Under the pieces are notes generated by a model. It had not been told where the DNA came from and did no database searches. It saw only the letters and a list, made by a program, of their open reading frames with translations. From Thamnaconus septentrionalis (taxonomy: Eukaryota > Chordata > Actinopteri > Tetraodontiformes > Monacanthidae): a stretch of DNA of 64,000 nucleotides. A program made the position numbers and the translations under genes. The stretch's first letter is position 1; each line of letters starts with the position of its first letter. Shown piece by piece: positions 35,066 through 47,800 of the stretch. The DNA lies in the NCBI GenBank assembly GCA_009823395.1, contig CM020502.1, positions 20,943,944 through 21,007,943 on the forward strand. The letters run 5' to 3'.

Positions 35066-37525
35066 CGGCTCTCCTCGCTCCGGAGCGCGGTGGGCGGTAC
35101 CCAGAAATTAGACTTTAATCACAAGAGCGTTCCAAAGCGTCGGAGTCGCTGCGCAACATTTCCGGCATAAAGGTGAACTATTTAACATCGGAATTAATGA
35201 GAGAGAAATAATCCTGAATCCTGAATCCTTAACAGGCCCTTCATCCCCGAGTCGCACAGTTTAGGCAGCTGCTGCACTGTGGAATGAGTAGATGGATCTC
35301 ACAGCTTGAGGACATCTGACACATGATAGCGACTCTCATACTGGTCGTCACTCTGTCGCGAAAAAAAGGACACAGTGTGTCCTTTGTGTGTCAACACTCT
35401 TATTTATTTATTTAAATATGTAAATGATGCTTGACTCAAGTCTCTGAGTTGGAAGGATGTGTTGAAATGAATGAGCTCGCTTAACTTTATTAAAAAATTA
35501 TGTTGTACTTCTTATTTTATAATTTATACTTTCTTCTTAAGATTTGATGACAAGTGAAAAAGTTGCTAGAATTGTGTCTTTATTAAAGCAACATTCAATG
35601 TAAATGTTGATCATGTAAAATTAAACTCCATATTTGACCTTTTCAGATCTTCACTGAAACTGAATCTCAACCTGGACTCCCTAGAAAGAAAGAGCCTCAC
35701 TTTATCAACTGTCCAAAAACCACTTTAGCTCCATGGCAAATAGCATGCTTAGCCCTCTGTTTGCACTTGTGGCTTCCTGCTTCTTTTGCCAAGTCAACGC
35801 ATGTTTAGAAGGATGCAAGGACAAAGCAGCTTCAGGGGACTGAAAACCAGAGTTGACTAAACTAAGCTAAGCTAATTTTAAAGGTCACTCTACTTTTGCA
35901 TCAAAAAATATTGAGTAAACCATTAGACATGGTTATTATGGAGGACTAAAAAGTGTTATTTTAATGGATTAATCAGTTTAAAAACACATTGATGCAATTC
36001 ATTCTACTTTTTATAAATTAATGACATGTAAATAATTATTAATTTGTTTTTCCATTTATTTTAATTTTAGTATAATAGGTTATGGGTGTACTTGGCATTC
36101 TCAAAATAAAATGTTGTCAGGGTTACTGCTATGATATCCTGGAACTTGGAAACATAAATCTATTGAAAAAAAACACTACAAACAAAAGCGTGCTATTGAA
36201 TGACGGACCGGGTCCTTTGACAGGCTGCTCTTGAAGCGTTGCACGCTCACAAGTGTTTGCTGGAAAAACATTTTCTGGCAAATTACGTGTTACGCCACTG
36301 CACCACCACGGCCCCACTTCAACCATCTTCATTCGAGTGTCAGTGTTCCGACGTGCGGCGCGGCAACAATGGCACGCATTCATTGTCATTGTCAACCGAG
36401 ACCCCTAACGCCGAGTGCTCTTACAGAAGCAATACACCCGTGAATAGCACAAAGAACGGCAGCAATGCAATTACCCAATCGGGCCAAAGTGGCTAACGTA
36501 GGCCGCGGCCTTGAACTGTAGATGACGCTTCCCAATAGCGGCTCCAGATGAAGCATGTTTGCCTCGTGAAAAGTTGTTGTTAGTTTTTGGGTTTTTTTTT
36601 TGTTTTTTGAAGGGCCAGGAGCAACATTCCGAGCTGCATTCATGAAAAACAACCGCGAGCGTGGATATTTGTTTTTCTTTCTTTTTTTTTTGTTTGGAGA
36701 GGATGTGCGACCAATTACATTAGCATCAGATGCGCTGTGAAGGGACCACGAGAAAGAGTTAATCTGGCCAGCATCACGACCCTCAGCTGCACGAGCGCTA
36801 ATGATATAAGAGTCGACTGGACTTGCAGTGCAGCAAGTGACCAGGTCAAACAAACTGGGGATTTTTTTTTTTAAATCAAATTTGGCAAATAAGTTCAAAT
36901 TCATTCATCGTTGATGATAAACCCGAAGCTTCCTGACACCGGGCACGCCGGGTTGTGTTGAAGGGTCGCCTTGAATCAAACGTTCTGTTGACGCCTGGAA
37001 CTATGTTGTTTATCCTGGAGACGAAGGGCGGGCCGCGCAAATCCTCTCCAGCCACAACACATTCACGGCCACATTCCTCCTGGCCGGAGTCATTCAAAAT
37101 ACCAGCGCGCGCGATGCCAAAAAGAGCCAGTGACGCAGGGCCCGTTCCGAAGGACATACCGTTACCTGAAGAATTTTTTTTTCTCGAGTGACAGTAAGAA
37201 ACGGTGTCAAAGCGGTAGCAGCCTGGCACTACCTCCAGAAGGATCCTCGCGTAGCTTCAAATTAGAGCTGTTCGTTTACTGTAGTGGCGAGGATGATGCA
37301 AAAAGATTGTCGGTTTACAGAGTGCACTGTGAAATTATAAGTTTGGGAGTTACTCAGGGGAAACTCATTCTTTGTCACAGTGACTGGGCTTGATTTGCTT
37401 TGCGCCATGTGCCACACCCCACCGGGAAAAAGGAAATCCATTCAGCACTTTCTTTTGTTGTTTATGGAATCATCTTGCAAGCATATGTTTAAACATGTTG
37501 TATTGTGCATTTGTATTGGTATTTC
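35066..37525. other. non-coding stretch, no gene seen
   Basis: AT-rich from 35390 to 36120. 36705-36830 (CCAATTACATTAGCATCAG, GCGCTAATGATATAAG) is a repeat-free, TAAT-rich segment that could be regulatory. CTAAGCTAAGCTAA at 35865 is the inverted partner of the word at 33208. Confidence 0.4.
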
Positions 37526-37612
37526 TATCTCTATCTGAGTTGTACTTGGAAAGTTCTTGAAAAGCACGATACAAATGAAAAGCAAGACTACTATTATATA
37601 CGATAAAAATGT
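37526..37612 (+). mobile_element. possible SINE/LINE 3' end
   Basis: GTACTTGGAAAGTTCTTGAA, AAGCACGATACAAATGAAAA and ACTACTATTATATA resemble a diverged version of the common fish retroposon ending in which AAAGCGC..TGAAAAGCGCTATACAAAT precedes a TATTAT tail. Only this terminal part is recognisable. Confidence 0.4.
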
Positions 37613-38180
37613 AACGATTGGCAAAAAAGTTACTTTTAGCACCTGGATTTTGTTTTGTTGTGCAACGAGAAAGCCCATCCTCTCCTTCTTTGGCTTTTGC
37701 GACTTCTCAAAGGGTACAATACCTCAGTGACGCCTCTCCCAAGTTAGCAGCAACACACCCAAAGAGGTTGTTTTTTTTCCGTTCCCAACACACGGAAAGT
37801 CTGGCAAAGCTTTACTTTTATTATGTGTTTCGTGATCATTATTATTCTGTTTTTAGGTTATTAGACCATTAATTAAAGGAATAAAATGACACTTTCATGA
37901 CGCACAAGTGCTGGTTATAGACTACGAGCTCCCAGAGAAGAGGCGTGTCGAACATGTCGTACCTCGCAAAGAACAAAAACTAAAAATCAGGGCCAGACCT
38001 GCGCTGCTTCGCCTTGAATATTTCCCATCAAGGGTCGCTGCGTGATGACGGGGTTGGGGGTGGGGGGGTTGGGGGTGTCTCCTGTAGGCACAGATCTAAC
38101 ACTTCTCCTCCTCTTCCTCGCTAATCCTTTCATCCTCTCTTCCATTCATCCCACTCTGATCTTCCTTGCTTATCTTGAGA
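37613..38180. other. non-coding stretch, no gene seen
   Basis: AT-rich to 37890, then a G-run segment (GGTTGGGGGTGGGGGGGTTG) near 38050. No gene. Confidence 0.5.
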
Positions 38181-38408
38181 AGGGGGTGGTGGGGGGGGTG
38201 GAGTGTTCGTTCGGCGGGTCCTCCGCCGCCGCCGCGCTGAGCGATGGGGCCCTTCTGTGGAGAGTGGAGAGGACGGATGCCGGGAGATAAAAGGCGGCCG
38301 ACTGGGGCCGAGAAGCTGTCAGGTGATCTGGGACAACGCCTCGGCCGCCCCCACCGACTCGCCTACCTGCTTTGTTTTTCCACTCCAGTGTCAGACGAGT
38401 GGTGGTGG

Positions 38409-38409
<1 letters not shown>

Positions 38410-38447
<38 letters not shown>
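38410..38447. repeat. (GT)n microsatellite
   Basis: Eighteen to nineteen GT units between G-runs. Confidence 0.95.
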
Positions 38448-38448
<1 letters not shown>

Positions 38449-38620
38449 TGGGGGGGGTCTCAAAGATTGCCGCCGCTCACCTCTCCTCCGCTTCCTTTAA
38501 TCAGCCCTCTGCGCGCCTATTCCGGAGTAAGCGATTGGCCATAATGTGTGATGGGCGAGAGTGATGATCTCCATATGTCCCGGCTTACCCCCCCCCACCC
38601 CCCGTTTTCGCCGGTCAGAG

Positions 38621-38625
<5 letters not shown>

Positions 38626-38661
<36 letters not shown>
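38626..38661. repeat. (GT)n microsatellite
   Basis: About eighteen GT units; C-runs lie on both sides. Confidence 0.95.
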
Positions 38662-38664
<3 letters not shown>

Positions 38665-38939
38665 CCCCCCCAACGCACGTCATTAGCGCTGTGTGTGGAG
38701 CGCGCACCTGGTTCTGTGCGGGTCGGGCCCCAGGTTGGTCGTCGGAGCTGTCCGCCGCCTCACCTTCTCGCTCCTCGTTAGTGCTCCGCCACAGCTGCTC
38801 GCTGGCTGGCTGCGCACGCCCGACCTTGCCGGCGACCCCTCGGCTCCGTCTGCGAAGCCCGGCTGACGGGGCGACATTCTCGGCGGCCGCGCGAAGCATC
38901 TGTCTCAGACGAGCGTTCAACAGTCCCTTCGATTTTTGG

Positions 38940-39547
38940 TGATGATTTTGATTAAGAACGATAATGGCGATGCTGCAGTTTGCTGCAGTCTAAGGAGAGC
39001 CTCATTTTCTTCCCCAATATCATGCAAAGTATAACTAAGATGGTGCTGCCTACACCAATGCAATACTGATGCAATATTGACTTACAAAAATTGAGAAAAG
39101 CAAAACAGGGAGCACAAACTCCTGCAAAAAAATACATTTGACAGTCATAACAACAACTACAGATTGCAGTTACAAAATGAAAGACTAAGATATTGACTCA
39201 GGAGCTACTCCCTCCCTAAATTTGAAAAAATAAAAAATAAACAGCAAAATTAATTATTTTTTTTCGATTTTTATGATTTTATAAATCAATATCAAGAAAA
39301 AAAGAATTAGTGCACAGTCCAACACTCACAATAAATGCACAAAAATGTCTCATATATACAGCTAGATAGAAAGACAGAGAAAAAAAAAGTCAAGCTTCCT
39401 TAAAGTCCTACTTCAGCTGTTTACATTCATGCATGATGCATCACAGCTGTTTTCAGAACTGGAAAAGCTCCACACATGACTTCACTTTTGCTCACATTGC
39501 CATCATCATCGTGAATCTCACTTCACTGGAGCCGAGTGCGTATGCGA

Positions 39548-39551
<4 letters not shown>
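38940..39551. other. AT-rich non-coding stretch
   Basis: A-rich simple runs and no signature of a gene or element. Confidence 0.5.

Positions 39552-39598
<47 letters not shown>
39552..39598. repeat. (GT)n microsatellite
   Basis: Uninterrupted array of about 23 GT units. Confidence 0.97.
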
Positions 39599-39599
<1 letters not shown>

Positions 39600-40297
39600 A
39601 ACTGTCTATGCTAGAGGAGCACATTCCAGCACATTTATACGACTTTAGTTTATATTACGAGAGGAAGTAAAAGTAATCGTGCCAACTGGTGGGAAAGGGG
39701 TTCCTGTAGATCGCTCAGTAAGTGCTGCTATTAAAAACATGATGGTGCAGGATAATGTAAATATTAATCCGTTAAAGCGAGACTTGAACCTAAAAAAGTA
39801 GTGTTTTGCTACCGGAAATATTGATATTCAAGTATTGACGCACACAACCAAATATGAGTATTTGGAATTTTAATGCGCTTTGATCAAAGGGAGGAACAGT
39901 TCTGCGGACTTATGAGCTTTCTACTCGGGAAGGAAACCATTTCTGAATATTTCAGTTAATCTTTGTTCACTGTTCACACATCTCATGCCTAAAGATCTGC
40001 TGTTGCTGTCACAGATTGTAAACTATACATGAACAAATGTTGCAAATTCTGAAGTGGATACAAGCCGGGCAGCAGAAATCCTGCACGCGCTGGAGGAACG
40101 TCCGATCCAGTCAAAGGGGCATTTGTTAAGTCCCAACTTTTTAAACAGGTTACACAATGTTCCCACTTGTGCTATGGAACACTGACCTTCACTGCTTGAG
40201 GCTTGGGAAAGAAAAGAAGAAAAAAAACACTGTAAGGCTGCTAATATGCGATACTTTAGTGCAGGGGGAGGGTGAAAAACACACATTTCAATGGCGG

Positions 40298-40312
40298 AGC
40301 AGAGGGCGCTGG
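40298..40312 (+). promoter_or_regulatory. candidate CTCF site
   Basis: GGAGCAGAGGGCGCT matches CCASYAGRKGGCRSY at 13 of 15 positions, with the eleven-base core fully matched. Same orientation as the motifs at 1365 and 42254. Confidence 0.45.
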
Positions 40313-40789
40313 CAGGGTTTTAACATCTTGCTCAATGATACTTAAAGAGGGCGGCTCAGCACTTCTAAATCACAAACAAACCCATCTGCGCATTGTATCG
40401 CTTATTACAAACAGTCCTTGGGCGTTCTCCCTCCCTCTCTCTCTGACTGGGAAAATTTGCGCGGTGACATTCAGGGAATGCAATGCAGTTTGGGGTTGAG
40501 ACAAAATAAATAAATAAACAAACAGCACCATCACCGAGGCTGAGCTTCCTGGTGGAGGAAGAGCAGTGTCATGTTGTCCTAACTCGATGCCATTAGCGCT
40601 TCAGGGGCCAAACCAATTTCTCTCTTGCTCTCCGAGAAGCCGGGCACGTCGGCGCTTCAGACCTCACAGGCCTTTTGCCACCCACGGCCGCTTTGGCAGG
40701 CGCGCCCCACAAGTAGCGCGAGGGTGACATTCTCGGCACGGACGTGCGAAAAATATGAACTTCTGTTGAGGTGAGGCGGGCAGGAGAAG

Positions 40790-40814
40790 GAGGGAAGGAA
40801 GGAAGGAAGGAAGG
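40790..40814. repeat. (GGAA)n microsatellite
   Basis: About six GGAA units, preceded by GA-rich sequence. GGAA repeats can bind ETS-type factors, but nothing here shows that use. Confidence 0.9.
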
Positions 40815-41239
40815 GAAACAGAACGACGACAAAGCATCACAAAAGGAGGAAAACTCTGGCTAAAAAAAAAAGTCTCAATTACTCCGCTTGTCCTTTTCAC
40901 CTCTTGATGGCACAACTGCTGCGTGTTCCTGCCCAGACGCTCGTATATATTACGGGACGCGCGGTCAACATGATGTACGAGGCCGTCGAGAGATTGGAAC
41001 AAGACTACGTTCTGGATATTAGGAACAGAACAGGAGGTGGTTTGGGGATCAATAAGCTTTGAGTGGCAGTTAATAAGGCATTCAAACACATGCGCTGGTC
41101 TCACGCGCATACACACACACAAGGAGAAATACAATATGAATGTGAAATTCAAGAAGGCGTTACCACACCCAGAGTACGTGCTGTCTGCCAAAGAGCGCAT
41201 TTAATGAGACTGCAAGGGACCTGCAGTCTTATTGTCTGC

Positions 41240-41288
41240 ACATGCACACACACACACAAACACACATAAATACATACACACACACATA
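41240..41288. repeat. (CA)n microsatellite, interrupted
   Basis: CA units with AA and TA interruptions. Confidence 0.9.
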
Positions 41289-41639
41289 AGGCCTTACAGC
41301 ACACCTCCAAAGCAAGATTACTCCAGGGTGCATGCATGTCACTATGGAAGCACTGCTGTGCACCGGTCCCCAGGACTCTTGCAGCAGGTAGGAAAACAGT
41401 AACATTAGCATCCCAGAGCTGCACAAGAGCGGGAACGCGACACCACACGCACAACGGGTTATCGCAGGAAGGAAGAAACAGTGCTAAAAAAAGATACACA
41501 AAACATTGTCTGCCGTAGGGAGATAATCATTTGTGTAGACACAATGGGAAAATATCTCCAGATTCAGAAACATCATCTGCGGCCAGCAGGTCCTTCAGTA
41601 GGTCTTTACAAGTGTGTTTGTGGAGCAATACTATAAAAG
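41289..41639. other. non-coding stretch, no gene seen
   Basis: Unique-looking, no signature. Confidence 0.5.
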
Positions 41640-41945
41640 AGCAATGAAAGATGTAACGGTATTGATGTCACCATATATTTTTGCGTTGGCTGCACATAAT
41701 GATGGATGGAGCATCTAGTTTCAAAAAGGAGGCCAAAATGGTTGTTCCAAAACCTGCGTTCTATCGTTTGACCACCAGAGACTGCCAACAATGGTTGCAA
41801 AAAGGGTTATCATTACTTGCCATCCATACCAAAAATAGCCTAAAATTCCTACCTTGACAAACTGGTTGAAATTAAAAAAAAAAAGAAAAAAAGAAATACC
41901 ATGCAATAGGCTCTCATGTCCAGATATGGTCTAGTTTTGAGCATT
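41640..41945 (+). mobile_element. dispersed repeat family D, longest copy
   Basis: Carries all the landmarks of the family: TTTCAAAAAGGAGGCCAAAA, AAACCTGCGTTCTATC, CCACCAGAGACTGCCAACAA, GCCATCCATACC, AAATAGCCTAAAATTCCTAC, GGCTCTCATGTCCAGATATG and GGTCTAGTTTTGAG. A run of A (41874-41895) interrupts it relative to the other copies. No coding frame. Confidence 0.65.
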
Positions 41946-42253
41946 ATGAGAACCTGGTCCCCTGTGGATAGTTTAGAAAAGAGGAGTCAGTGGGTGAGTT
42001 GTCTTCAGGTCGACAGCCACGTGAGCCAATCATGTCTGAAACCGCTACTGCTTCAGTAATACTGCCCCAAGCTACTGTCAAGAGTACTTCTTTGGTCTCA
42101 GGTAGTACTATCCGGTACTTCCCCCAACTCATTCCTGCTCTCTGTCAGTCGTGTCGCCACGTCTCATTACCTTGTAATCCACCCGTCGTTCCTTTCTCCT
42201 CCGCCCTCCATCTTCATCCTGGGAATGTGAGATCCTGTCCTTTCCGTCCCCAT

Positions 42254-42268
42254 TAGCCAGGGGGCGCT
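42254..42268 (+). promoter_or_regulatory. candidate CTCF site
   Basis: TTAGCCAGGGGGCGCT (42253-42268) has a full AGGGGGCGCT core but three mismatches in the left part of the consensus (12 of 15). Weaker than the motif 2 kb to its left. Confidence 0.35.
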
Positions 42269-43278
42269 GCGCTTGCATTCGGAGGCCGACGATTCTCTCC
42301 TCCAGCCTGCACATGAGCACAAACAGAAAGAAGGACAGTAAGCAGCGTTGAAGAGTTTTGTGCGACGGGTGTGACAATTGAAAAACGAGTCGGGGAATTG
42401 CTTTGTCTACAGCCAGCGTCGCTCGCACAGCACTTGAAACGGTTTCCTTTCTTCTTTTTTCCCCGCACTGAATATTCATACACCTGCGCCTCACTCTGCA
42501 GCTCAGAGGCTTCCAAGAGGCGCCGATGAAAACATCGGAATAAACAAAGCGCCGCCGCGCAAAAAAGCGGCTTCCGTTGGACGGCTCCCTGAGAACGAGT
42601 CACGAGCGACTCGTCTGCGTGTCTGAGACACTACAAGGATATAAAAAAAAAAACTTTTTTGCGAAAACCAATGCCCGGCCAAAAAGCAAAGGTTATGGGC
42701 CCAGATGTCAAAATAAAGCGGGCTAATAAATTCCCGCTCACAAACTGCCCCTTATCCCAGAGGACCCCGCTCTGATAGATACGAAGAGATTTCAGTGCCG
42801 CTACGTAAAGCCAAAAACCGATCTATAAATTAGGCCACGGGTCGTGCGGTCAGTTGGGCTCGGAGGAGGGGGCTAACAGCGCTGATGTGTGCCAATAAGT
42901 TTCCGGCCTGACAGGCTCTCTGCTGGGTATCCATGCTACTTTTTCTCTCCCGCTCTCCCACCTCTGATCTCTTATTTCTTCACCCATATTTCTGTTTCTG
43001 TTAAAAAGGCCTCTTCTGCAGCTCTTTGTCTCTAGATATTCATCACCACGTGGTCACTTTGTCTCCATCGCCGTCTCCCTTGCCCTGATGAATGGCCGGC
43101 CTGGCGCAACCCGATCCCCCCATGCCCCCCACATCCACCCCGGCCTCCCCGCATACCTGAATAATAACACGTACGCAGAGGAAATGCAGACGGGTCGCGA
43201 GGTGGGGAGGTCGTGACCCCGCTGTCATCCCGGGGTCTTGACCTCCGTGTGACTTCAACTCCAGATCCAAACATACCT

Positions 43279-43298
43279 TGGTGGTGGTGGTGGTGGTC
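43279..43298. repeat. (TGG)n microsatellite
   Basis: About six TGG units. Confidence 0.9.
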
Positions 43299-44493
43299 AT
43301 CGCCTTGGGCGAAAACGGAGCAGACGATTGCGGATTCGCCACGGCTCATCATCACGCAGCGAGCGTCTGTCCTCCCGAGGTATTTTTAAACCGCTGCGGC
43401 CAAAAATAACGCAACTTCCAGGCTTGCAGACAACAAAAGCAGCTCGTGACAACTTCTGAAAATACTTTGAAGAGAGCAGCCACGAGACAACTACACATGG
43501 GGGATGACATCACCCCACCCCCACCACCACCGACTGATGCACTGCGACGTGACGCCATCATTCACATCAAGCCTCCCTTTTTTTCACCAGCTCGCCCTCA
43601 GATCGGCCCATTCTTTAACGCTGACTAATGACTCGCTCACGTCCAACAGCCTCTTCCTGGGGCTGATGAATAACGGCAGAGGCTCCGAGCGTCTCCCCGG
43701 CTCCAGCCAACTCTGACTCCGTGACCCCTGAGACGGCACGGCTGACAGAGTTCCTGACCAGCTGCTGGTATTATTATTTATTACTGATCGGGGGCAGTGG
43801 GAGGGATTGGACTCCATTCAATCACGGGAAAAACATCTATGTTTCTTTTTGTTCTTTGTAAATCCCATTCATCATTTAAACACCGTGGGGGAACTTTTAT
43901 GTCTTCAAGTTGGAAAGTTTAATTTAATTCAAAAAAAAAAAAAAGTTTGAATGACCAATTCAGCAAGTTCATTTCTAAAAGAGGATGATTCACTGTTGTC
44001 AGGTTCACAGTGGGGCTTCGTTGTGAAAGTCGATGCCTCTGCAAATGAGGACGCTTTCCAGGAATAGACAACAAAAGGGTTTAAAGGCTAGTCAGAAAAA
44101 AAATGGACCCATGTTTGGCCTCGACAACTTTTCAAAAAAGAAAGAAAAAAGAATCTTCAAATTATCAAAATATTTAGCCCTATGTTTATTTCCTCCAGCA
44201 GAAATGCTTGTTTAGTGTCAACTGCTAAAACTAGCCATTTGTTGTACCTGGCACAAGTTGAGAAGAAGACAGAACCAGGTGGCCGCCCTAAACAAAAAAC
44301 ACACGACTTCAAAAAAAAATATGTGGGAGGTATCACTACCCTTTGTGACATAATAAAGGGACAAATTATAAAATTGAATGTTTGAGCGTACGGTTCCAAA
44401 AAAATAGTGGCGAGCAAAACAAGACGTGAAGACCAATGTTCCTCATTTCTGGTTTGTTTGTGGACAGGGGAAACACACATACTGGTCAACGTA

Positions 44494-44859
44494 TCAATGA
44501 AGTGAGTTTTGGTATAAAATGAGAACCTTGACTCCTGATTCTGACCTCCTGCTGGTGAGTGATATCTCTGGCCGAGAAGTTGAGGTCATCGCAACACGGT
44601 GCCACCCCCACATGTCTGCCGATTTCGATACAGCCAGGGGTAAAAGTTGAGGACAAGAAAATTGCTCCACACCACTCGACACCAAAACTGCAGCGGTGGA
44701 TATGCCATATTCATAAATTACGCTGAAGCCAAGAACAGACACCACATTCCAATCCGTTCTGTTTACCCTGCTGAAATTACTGCACTTGTCTGAGCCGCAG
44801 AAATGCATTTCAAGACATTTCCCATCACTTGTCACTTCAGAGAGTCCCAACATGACCAT
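44494..44859 (-). other. unrecognised open frame, probably chance
   Basis: A 121-codon minus-strand frame that starts with ATG and is not low-complexity: it has five Cys, three Trp and mixed residues. I recognise no family, there is no signal peptide or clear membrane segment, and no splice-flanked continuation is evident. A frame of this length is expected by chance in 64 kb. It is listed because its composition is less artefact-like than that of the other frames here. Confidence 0.15.
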
Positions 44860-44861
44860 TA

Positions 44862-47800
44862 GAAGTTCGCTTTGAGAATGAGTTTATTGACGCACAAGGT
44901 TCTAGCGTACGCTAGCAGATGAGTGATTAACATCTTCTTCTTTTTTTACCACCACACCCTCAAGGCTGAGGTCTTATTTTATTCATGAATCTGGCATGAA
45001 GGTGAATACTTTAACAATCTGTCAGGGTTGTTTTGACAAGGTCGACTCTTTAAATTGTCATTCACCTGTAAGGTTCTACTTGATTCTACTTATTTGACTT
45101 TAAACACAACAGTACAAAACAAAAACAAATAACGACTCATTTCAGTCACTCGGGAGGGCATTACTCCAAAAGTCAGTGAAAAGATAAACAATACGTAGGT
45201 AACTTCAGCGTCTCTGTTGCATATTACGGTGGTGCCAAAGCACAAGAAACCTCTCAGTTTAAAAAGTCTCATTCAGGATAAAAGCTACGCTTTTCACCAC
45301 TTCTTTATTTCAACCGCCAACGTCTTTCCATCAGCATTTCCACCAAAAACACACATTTGGGGTAATCGTCCACGACTGTCTAACTCAATCGATTCAATCT
45401 ACATGGACTTCCTGGAGCACGTAATGAAAACAGCGAAAACCATCAGCGTTACCGGGCTTTTGCTCAACATTTATTAGTTGTTTTTTCATTTCTTTTGGCT
45501 CCACGATTTAGCAACCTTGACAGCTTTATTACCGTCCCTGCACAACTCTCTCATTGTCGGGAAGCCGCACGGCGGCCTTGGGGGCGAGTGAGGCGGCGGG
45601 CCGCTTCGGAGATAAATCTGGACGCTGTAATCCTCCAAAGTGTACGCGTGTGAAAAATGTCGCCGAGGCCTGGAGCTGCGCTGCGTTCTCTTTTAGAACC
45701 CACAGGTCGGGGGGGGGTCGACGTCAGTACCGTCAACTATGTTTCTGTGGTCTATGTAGATATCCGGCCTGCGAGCTAGCAGGGCTGCACTCGACATGAA
45801 ATATTAAACAGAATCATAAAAATAAGAGGGAAGTGATTTATTATTTAAGGTGGCAAAGAGTTGTTTTTTTTTCTAATCACCCCTCCGTCTTTGTTATGTG
45901 CTGACTCACCCTGGTTTTTGCCAAAAAATTGACATTGTACCTTCGTTCAGAAGCCCTTTTGCGTCCCTGAAAGCATTGACTGGAGGGGAACCGGTGGTGT
46001 CCTACCTAAATGTGTTGCTGCCCTTGACGAACGGCGAGACCTTCTGGTGGCTCGCCACGGAAAAATACAAGTGTGACAACTCTGGATCGATGCGGCGCTT
46101 TCTGCTGCGTTTTTCTTTTCATTATTTATTTCTTCGCTAACTTGTGCAGCGAAGCAAACGCTCAGAATAGATCGCAGGGCGGCTTCGACCTGGGAAGAAA
46201 CATATTCGTCACTCTGCCCTCGCGGCAACGGGTTTTGGTCTGCGCTTCAGTCCACACGTCGCTTTCCACCGCAGTGGGCTGTATCATCTTTCGGGACAAA
46301 ATACAGTTCTGCTCTCCCACTATTGTTTCATCTGTTCTGTCTCTGTTTAAGAAACAGAAAAAAGAAAAAGAAAACCCTACTGGGATTTGAAGTGTTTTGA
46401 AATAAAAGCGGTGAAATCCAATAGACGGCGAAGAATTTTAAACTGTGCTGTCTCTGGTTGGGTCGAGCTGAAATACCAGAGCCAGTCAAGTGTGCAGTCA
46501 GTGCCTCACGCAATGTCAAATGTCAGGATGGGCTCCCATCGTCCCAGGAGACAGTGGACACTGAGCAAAGCTGTGGCTGCGTGTGTGTGCGTGCGTGCGT
46601 GTGTGCGGCTTGTGCACGTCTGTCGAGTTACACAGAAACACCAGTATCATCAATGCAAGACGGCACACACCCGCAATGAAGAAAAACTCAATTTTTCCAG
46701 TCAATAACAAGGACAAACACGCGTTACGACATTACCTTTGCATTTGCAAGCCCTACTTCCATCTTGTCTGTCTTGACACAACGTGTCACAGCATCCAGGC
46801 GACGTTAGCTTGCACTTGAAGGCTTCAATTTCAATTTTTAATGCTGTAATTTAATCAAAGTCAGTTTAATTTGAAGAGTTTGACACTTGACCTCCAAAGT
46901 TACTCTGGCAACTGACTGTTTGATTTCTTAAGCAATCTGCAGTTTAAATCGGTGGTTCAAAATCTCAAAGCTGATGGACACCGTTAGCTCAAATGTGCAA
47001 TCAATGCATTAACCGCATTAGCCGCCCCGTCGTGCAGACAAACTGGAGAGATTTCATCTCAAATGTGTTTCGAGTGAAACGGTCTAATAGTCGCTTATAT
47101 CTGCATATGAGTCTTCAAGAGGTTGGAACGGTGGCACTACATCCACCTAAACACTCCTCACATCACGGTACGGCGCTCAGCCAGGTGCGGGGAAGTGGGG
47201 CAGGATGTGAACATCACAATTTAAGTCACAGGTTCCGCTTTTTCGGCAGTTTCACTTCCTCTGCTCCAAAATTTGCAACATTTTAGAACTTAATGTGTCT
47301 CATCGCTCAATACCAGGAGCATGAGGCGCATGCCTTTTTTTCATTTATTTTTTTAGTTTTTTTTTTTAGCAGTTTGGGTTCCAACTCTAATCCGGGAGGA
47401 GTATTCTTAAGCATTTTAAACGTGATGTTTTTGAGGTTTAAACATCTACATTTCAGCAACTTGACTCCGTGGGCAGAGTTTTTAAATTCACACTGCAGGG
47501 ATACAAACTGCAGGTTGGGCTGCTTCCTGTCATGCAGCCGACCTCTTCAAAGCACTCCGACTGTGCTAAAGCAGCTGCGAATGTCTTATTTCTTATCCGG
47601 GCAGAGTCGAAATGCGAAACGTGGTTGTCGAACCCTCATTTGCTCGGCGTCATGTCAGAGGCCGACCTGCTGTCAAACCCCATCGCCGACTAACCTCTTT
47701 GTTCCCGCCGACTCTGAAGGAGCCCATATGGCCTCGACGCTGCGACGGCGTGTTTACCTTCAAGGTGACGTGAAAAATGTCCCCATTAATAGCGACGGAT

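Larger units (their letters stand above)
38190..38935. promoter_or_regulatory. candidate CpG island
   Basis: CpG-rich sequence surrounds and follows two GT arrays. By hand I count about 30 CpG in 38690-38930. GCCGCCGCCGCGC lies at 38226 and GGCGGCCGCGCGAAG at 38881. Frames are open on both strands, as expected for such DNA, with no domain. If real, it would be the best place in the window for a transcription start, but no TATA, exon or splice pattern backs this. Confidence 0.4.
39599..41239. other. non-coding stretch with CTCF-like motif
   Basis: Unique sequence holding the motif at 40298 and the GGAA array at 40790. A minus-strand open frame of 178 codons (40664-41200) contains long Leu/Pro runs and no domain. 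Confidence 0.45.
41946..44490. other. non-coding stretch, no gene seen
   Basis: Contains a CTCF-like motif at 42254, a TGG array at 43279 and A-runs near 42645 and 43930. 42700-42860 is repeat-free with several TAAT cores. No coding signature. Confidence 0.45.

Noticed and set aside
33200..35885. TTAGCTTAGCTTAG at 33208 and its inverse near 35865 as a transposon pair
   Set aside because: Only about 14 bases match; flanks do not align convincingly.
40664..41200. Minus-strand open frame of 178 codons
   Set aside because: Contains a Pro/Ser/Leu run derived from GGAA units and no domain or splice context.
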